Assembly: GCA_033032175.1 (NCBI GenBank) | Contig: CM065332.1 | Location: 171,501 to 235,500 of the forward strand | From: Saturnia japonica | Lineage: Eukaryota > Arthropoda > Insecta > Lepidoptera > Saturniidae | Direction of reading: 5' to 3' | DNA length: 64,000 nucleotides | In this document: piece after piece, positions 58,469 to 64,000 of the stretch | Layout: each line of letters starts with the position of its first letter | Position numbering within the stretch: position 1 is the stretch's first letter | Notes under the pieces: model-generated | Told to the model about the DNA's origin: nothing | Seen by the model: only the letters and a program-made list of their open reading frames with translations | Database searches by the model: none | Made by a program: the position numbers and the translations under genes

Positions 58469-58928
58469 AGTCAGAACATTGTCTGATAAATTTCAATATG
58501 TACGGAAGCTTCTAATTTTAAAGGTAACAATACTGATGGTGCTATTAAAAACTTTAATTAATTAATGTACAAATAATAATAAAGACTTATAGCTAGTCGA
58601 GGTAAGTACCGGAGTTCTACTAACATTCAAATTTGGGTTTGACGAAAAGGAACACATACAGAAAAACAAAACTGTTCAGCATATACACTACTACATACAA
58701 TATATTACATATATATATATATATATATGTGTGAATATTTGTAATTTTGTCATACACTATTCGTAGTACTTATATATAACTATGTATTTTAGAGAAATGA
58801 ATGAAATTGGATTATTAGTAATTAATAATAAGTATGATAATTAATTAATTGATTAATAACAATAATGAGTAATTACATAATTCTGTTAAAAAGATTACTC
58901 TTGGCTTAATTTGCAAGATTATTAATTG

Positions 58929-59590
58929 CTAACGGTGTACCCGCGGCTCCGCACGCGTTTCTTACTACGCTACAATTAATTAAATCCCTTTATTTTTACT
59001 CATATTATTGACAATGCATATGCCGTATCAATTGAGGAGTGACATGTATTTCCCGTGTACAATTTTCATCAAAATCGGTTGAAAACTATTATCCTAATGT
59101 ACAATTTCTAATGCATTATTAACAATTCTTATAGCCTCTCAATTATAGTATTATGTATGTTTCTCATCTACATGATGAAGATTAAACTTTTGGAATTACT
59201 TTTTTTACAATATATATTGTAATTTCAAATCAACAAAACGGTTGTCATGGAAGCTAATATTTCCCTCTTACATACTTTCATCTCCATTTTTTTACCCCTA
59301 TAGTTTTATTTTGGCTACAAAAAGTATCCTATGTCCTTTCCCAAAGTCCAATCTATCTCTATGCCAAAATTCATCAAGAATATAGCCCTTACCTTACACA
59401 GTATATCATTCATATTAGCTTTTGTGTCTCTTACCAGTCGTTTTTCCGTTGAATCCGGTTTGAAATCACAACGATTCTAAAGAAGTTTCACTTCAAAAAA
59501 ATAACACCTATCTAGGTATACTTGGAATGTAAAACATTATCTAAATACAAAGTTTCATCCAAATCGTTGGAGCCGTTTTCAAGAATCCAA
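58929..59590 (-). mobile_element. Helitron, other family, 5' end unclear
   Basis: Reversed 3' end: GCG-T-GC-GGA-GC-CGC hairpin, gggtacaccgTTAG (CTAG changed) at 58929. The interior ('aagtatcctatgtcctttcc', 'aaatcgttggagccgttttc') is of the type common in these elements. The base after the terminus is not T. Confidence 0.5.
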
Positions 59591-60641
59591 TTGTGTGGGA
59601 TGATGGCAAAAGGTTAGATGCCGAATTAAAAAATAAAATAAACTCGCGTCAAAAATAAGGTGGTTGGCGACACTGGAGATGGGAATGAATGACGTTTGGG
59701 TGAAGACGACGTGTTGTAAGATTGTGATTTTATTAAGAATTGTTTGTGTATTCCTGTAGTAAAGACGTTTTCCAGTTAATTAGGGGTTTTCCTTTGTCTA
59801 CGTCCAATATATATATATATATATACAAGAATTGTTCAGTTAATTTAATAATATTAGTATGAATGTAGGTAGTTTAATATGTTTTCAATTTATTGTTTTT
59901 GAAGTACTACATTTTATCAATACATGGAAGTAGTAACGGGCGTGCCCTTATGTACGCTCTGTCAACGTGTGGAACTGGTTATGGGAAGATATTATGTTTC
60001 AATTTATGTATTTGAAAAAAAACAACATAATAATCATGCGGAGCTTATTTCGTTCACTTAAAATAATATATTAATTATGTAATAAATTAAAATGTAACAA
60101 GCACACTCGTGTTAATATTATTTCAAATGTTCCCAAAAATGTGTTAAAATACGGCTGCTTAAGAGTTCCGGTGGCGCCACCTCTCCGACTCGTGAAGATA
60201 AATTCCACGGGAGGATAGTTTTAAAGTACGTCGAGGCAATATTTCACAGTTTATCTGGACAAATCTTACACCTTTCGCGCTATATGAGCACCGCTTTGCC
60301 ACTGAAGGCTTGTTGAAATTTGTGAAACTGTCGCTGAGAGGTTTTCTTATTGAGTTATTGTAATAGTTTATGGAAGTGAAGTAATCTTTAATAAGAATCT
60401 ACCTCGGTCAGTCTCGAACTGTGAGTCGTTCTAAACAATCGGTAACAAACTGGACTAGCCCAGTTCCGTAAATTATATCTTATACAAAGCGATTGATTGA
60501 TCCTGGAATTACTTTATATTCAATAGCTTAATTAAATAGTTTTTGTTTATAATAGGGATGAAAAATCAAAATTTTTGTAATTAGTGTTACACTTGCAAGA
60601 AAAAGTTATCAGAAGTATCTCATTAATATTAGATATAATAA
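59591..60641. other. Unassigned; AT tract
   Basis: An (AT)n tract lies at 59810-59825. 'ccggtggcgccacc' at 60168 is a short palindrome. Confidence 0.4.
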
Positions 60642-60970
60642 TCTATATATTAATACGTGAAGGAAAAGCTTTCTACCCCTTTTTAAGAGTATTGCATGCA
60701 CGGAAGACAGATTTGGCATGGTTAAAGTTTATATGGAGAAGGAGTGCAGAAAGCTAAAATGTATCTATAATATCTGTTACTAATATATTCAATTAAATAA
60801 ATGAATACTGCGAAACCTAACTCGACCAGTGCCATTTAACTTAGACACTTCCAAGTGATATAGATAATACTAATTTTTTAGGTTAATGAATACTGCAAAT
60901 GTCAAACAGAAAATAGTCTATGATCACAAAGTCGCTTGTCGAATTTAGTTCGACCTTGGGCGATCACTAG
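60642..60970 (+). mobile_element. HelC Helitron, both ends intact
   Basis: 329 bp, TCTATATATTAATACGTGAA after an A (60641) to gggcgatcaCTAG before T (60971). A short internal deletion removes the 'tgacattgtcactc' block present at 12450 and 29511. Confidence 0.78.
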
Positions 60971-61388
60971 TTATTATAAATCGGATAATTACATAATCGA
61001 CAACGTACTGTTGATTTGCAAATCAAAGTCTATAGAAAAGCTTAACAGATACTATTTAACAAAGACAATAAAACTATGAATTCTGTTTCGCGGTTTGCAA
61101 CTGATTTCAAAGCGTCCGATCGGGTTTCATGCTAATTCAACTGGTTTCCATTCAATAAATGTTTCTCGTAATTCCTCTCACAAAGCCAAGCCTGTTGAGT
61201 ACAGCATCAACAACTATTGTGGGTGTTAATGTTAAACTACTATATTTTAAAAGTCTTTTTATCCATTATAAAACAGAATTTACTTGATCATTAACAATGG
61301 GGTAAAGCAAAAAACTCGAAAAGAAAAACACAAGTTGCTTCGTTAGTGATGCATGCTTCTAATAATTTCTTCCAAACTATATTTGAGA
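60971..61388. other. Unassigned
   Basis: Nothing recognised. Confidence 0.4.
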
Positions 61389-61873
61389 CTAGCTGTGCCC
61401 GTGGCTTCGCTCACGTGGACTACAGAATACCCGCGCGAGTCCTGCTCCCCCGCTCCCGGCTATTTTAAAGACAAAAATACTTATTGTGGGTGTTCCTTAG
61501 AAGATAGACGTATACTCTCCGAGACTTTTTTGTAGGTCTTTTTAATGTCTACAATCGTTTTGTACATTAATTTACTAGATCTCTTATAATTTACTCAGCG
61601 TAAGCTATTTAAGCGCCCGAATCGATTCACTATGACCAGTTTTTTATTTATTTGTACGAGACACTAATTCTTATTCCAAAATAAAAGTAGCCTAAGTTAC
61701 TCCCTCTATCATCTGCTATTTATCAGTGGAAGTCCCGTTAAAATCGGTCCAACCGTTTAGGAGATTACCCGGAACAAACAGACAGACAAAAAAATGGGCT
61801 TTTTGTCATAGGTATCGTATATACTTTCATATGCATTTACAAACAGACACTTCAATTTTATTAACTGTATAGG
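61389..61873 (-). mobile_element. HelA Helitron, full length
   Basis: Reversed: CCTATACAGTTAATAAAATT at the 5' end (TC changed to CC), to GTG-A-GC-GAA-GC-CAC hairpin, gggcacagCTAG (61389), then T. About 485 bp with all family blocks. Its 5' edge touches the truncated Tc1 element. Confidence 0.78.
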
Positions 61874-62722
61874 TGGTGTTTATTGGCTGCCTGATAATCA
61901 TTTAATGCAAGCACGGCTATAGCGCTCTCCTGGTCTTGTGTAGACTCTTTGCCTCCCATCGTGCGTGCATAGCATGAACCTCGACTCGTTCGAAAACATT
62001 ACTCTTGACCAGTCATTCAGAGACCAAATCATCTGTTCTCTAGCGTAACTCAGTCTTGAATTTCGATGCTGCCTTTCGAGTTTTGGACCATTTGCGGGTC
62101 TAAATGGCTTGAAGTTTCTTTCAGCAAGACGCCGCCTCACTGTACATGTGCTGGAATTGCTCCCTCCAGTACGTAGAAGGAACGTTTTGACTTCAGCAGC
62201 CGTTTGAAATCGATTTCTCAACATTTTTGACATCATATATCGATCCTCCCGCTATGTCGTGCACCTTGTTCGTCCTGATTCTGGTCTGCAAATAATAGAT
62301 CCAGTCTCTTCAAATCGCGGGAGCACTCTTTGAACTTTTGATAGCGACACACCAACCGTTCTCGGTGAATAACGCTGACTGCACCCCTCTTCAAGCATTA
62401 TCAGAATTCTGGTGCATTTTCAGGAGTTACTGACACGTTTATAATTGAATTTCATCAGAATAATAAATTTCAGCACAATAAATGCCATATTTATATTATA
62501 GAACAGAAACAAAAGTAAAACAAATGTTTTCAAATTTTTATTAAATAGTTTTTTTATGGTTTTTAATACTACCACCATAAATAACTTAAAACGATTTTAC
62601 TTCTTTTTATATTTGCAATTAAATAAACTTTAATTTCGTTTTAATTTTAAATAGATTGATCCAATATTTTAAGAGTTATCGCATTTTTTATAACCGAGCC
62701 GCTTTCTTTGCGGCCGAGTGTA
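61874..62722 (-). mobile_element. Tc1-like element, 3' half missing
   Basis: The right edge reads, reversed, TACACTCGGCCGCAAAGAAA, a Tc1/mariner-type terminal repeat ending at a TA (62721-62722). The element then runs leftward through a leader and the transposase relic and breaks off at the HelA edge. The second inverted repeat is absent, so it cannot be excised. Confidence 0.8.
61898..62405 (-). pseudogene. Tc1-like transposase relic, N-terminal half
   Basis: One minus-strand frame of about 168 codons with a single stop (TAG near 62255). In order: GCSQRYSPRTVGVSLSKVQR and VLPRFEETGSI (DNA-binding helix-turn-helix), CRPESGRTRCTT, then MLRNRFQTAAEV, RRRLAERNFKPFRPANGPKL, and WSRVMFSNESRFMLC. 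In the last box the family has SDESRF with the first catalytic Asp; here it is Asn. GRQRVYTRPGERYSRACIK follows and the frame ends, so the second Asp and the Glu of the DDE triad are gone. Confidence 0.88.
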
Positions 62723-64000
62723 TATTAACAGTATTTTGCGAGTTTCTTTAGTTAAGTTAAATCATATACTATCTCTTTAAAGGCTAAAGCAATAGTGCAA
62801 TTTATAGTACTTTTTATTATAATATATTGGACATAATTAATAGTGACTCTGAAATACTTGATAACCGGTATATCTACAGTTTTGTTTATAAAATGTGTAA
62901 ATTGATGATATTTAGTACAACATGATTTGTAGTACTTTTTATCTTTTCTCAAAATTTACCTTCAATTTAATCGATGAGTGAAATAAGATGATTATAAATG
63001 GTAAAATATTAGTAGAGGCACAATAATAATGTTTGTTCGTTACCGAATAATACACAGTGTTGTCACATATGTTATGATTTTTTTACGAAGTCGTTTAATA
63101 ATTCTGAAAAGATTTCTGCTTTGACGTTATAAGTCGTCCGCCCCCGGGGTCGCGGGGGTGTACCGTCTCAGCTAAACTTCGATTTCCGTCTGTTTCCGGC
63201 ATTTTAATTTTTAAAAATATTTTCCTTTTAAGATTTTAATATATTTACGTCTTGTTGAAAAATGATTTTTTTTTGTGACAACCTCGAAATTTTTTATCAA
63301 TTTAATTAATGTACAAACAGTCTAAAATATAAGATGCTTGTCAATTCCTCAAATTAGACCTGGTTAAATAATTCAAATATTTTGTATACTAGATACATAA
63401 AATCTGTGATAATAACAACATCGACAAACAAAGACACGTCCTAGCTAAAGGTAATAATTGTGCCAATGCAATATATTTCGCGCTACAGGACCGTATATTA
63501 ATGCTATAGTAATTAAAATAATTGAAGATATTGATTTTAATCAAATACCAATATTGATGACGTACTAGCTGAAAGACTGAAGACGAAGTTATGAAATATA
63601 TGCTCAGCTTAGAGTAACGGCAAAGGAGCAGCCGTCATACAGGTTCCTATACTGTGCAGGATGTGCAAGATGTGCAGGGTGTGCAGGGTGTGCAGGGACT
63701 TGGCGCACTGGGAGCTGATCCCTTATTTCTTATTCCAATTATGTAACTAGCTAACGACTCGAGTTTTGCTATAAATTCTTGTGCGTGAAGCGTTCTGGTC
63801 TTTCGTTCATTATTTAATTTAGTATGAAATAGAATTCACTGTACACTTCTGTTTTTCTGTAGAACTGTTTATGAAAAATGATTCAGTTCACCATTCCACT
63901 ATTCCCTCACATTCATGATCAGATGCAGTTCAAGTGAATATAACTAATCTATATGCTAGTAATTGAAGTCATATTGTGTTATGAAAAACAATAGCCACTT
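62723..64000. other. Unassigned; 9-bp minisatellite
   Basis: Five 9-bp units of tgtgcaggg type lie at 63653-63697. A CpG-rich patch is at 63137-63160. No exon or element end is recognised. Confidence 0.45.

Overview
This is a eukaryotic, AT-rich stretch, most probably from a moth or butterfly (Lepidoptera). The assignment rests on its repeats: non-autonomous Helitrons starting near TCTATACTAATATTATAAAG or TCTATACAATTAATAAAATT and ending in CTAG, tRNA-derived SINEs with the 'ggcaacaggctcgccc...ccttcggggata' type body, a mariner with TTAGGTCCTTACATATGAAA-type ends, and LINE relics. There is no complete host gene, no rRNA or true tRNA gene, no CRISPR and no bacterial sequence. The window reads as intergenic or very large intronic DNA filled with decayed transposable elements. 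The identification comes from recall of lepidopteran repeats, not from a search.

Helitrons dominate. I use working names. HelA (about 485-535 bp when whole) is at 6802, 8424, 21941, 25255, 31905, 46075, 47071, 52453 and 61389. HelB (about 560-730 bp) is at 1659, 43355, 47149 and 54764. HelC (about 330-360 bp) is at 12450, 28600, 29511 and 60642. HelD is at 51264. Several other ends are seen at 685, 20680, 31040, 39421, 45540, 45756, 49994 and 58929. Many copies show the A^T insertion site and a short hairpin 6-12 nt before CTAG. One copy, 21989-23743, still carries frameshifted Rep and helicase coding sequence between both termini.

Other mobile elements: LINE reverse-transcriptase relics at 2381-2854 (-), 7305-7541 (-) and 24290-25235 (+), and a LINE 3' tail near 36160. 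There is an internally deleted 638-bp mariner with both inverted repeats and a TA duplication (15728-16365), and a half Tc1-like element cut at a Helitron junction (61874-62722). A hAT-like element carries a 59-bp minisatellite (27117-28021) and lies inside a TG...CA-bounded block (26116-28577). SINEs are at 5500, 40735, 44862 and 45115. Nesting is frequent: LINE in HelA, HelB in HelA, an inverted-repeat insert in HelB.

Host-like signals are few and uncertain: short GC3-rich, splice-flanked open segments at 6645 (+), 13606 (+, signal-peptide-like), 21095 (- or +), 29093 (+), 30436 (+) and 48536 (-). If some are real, the window spans the 5' part of one or more genes with very long introns. 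Three GC islands rich in GCTACG (3430, 11140, 13285) and an 86%-identical inverted repeat with a shared reading frame (43591-43871) are the least explained structures.
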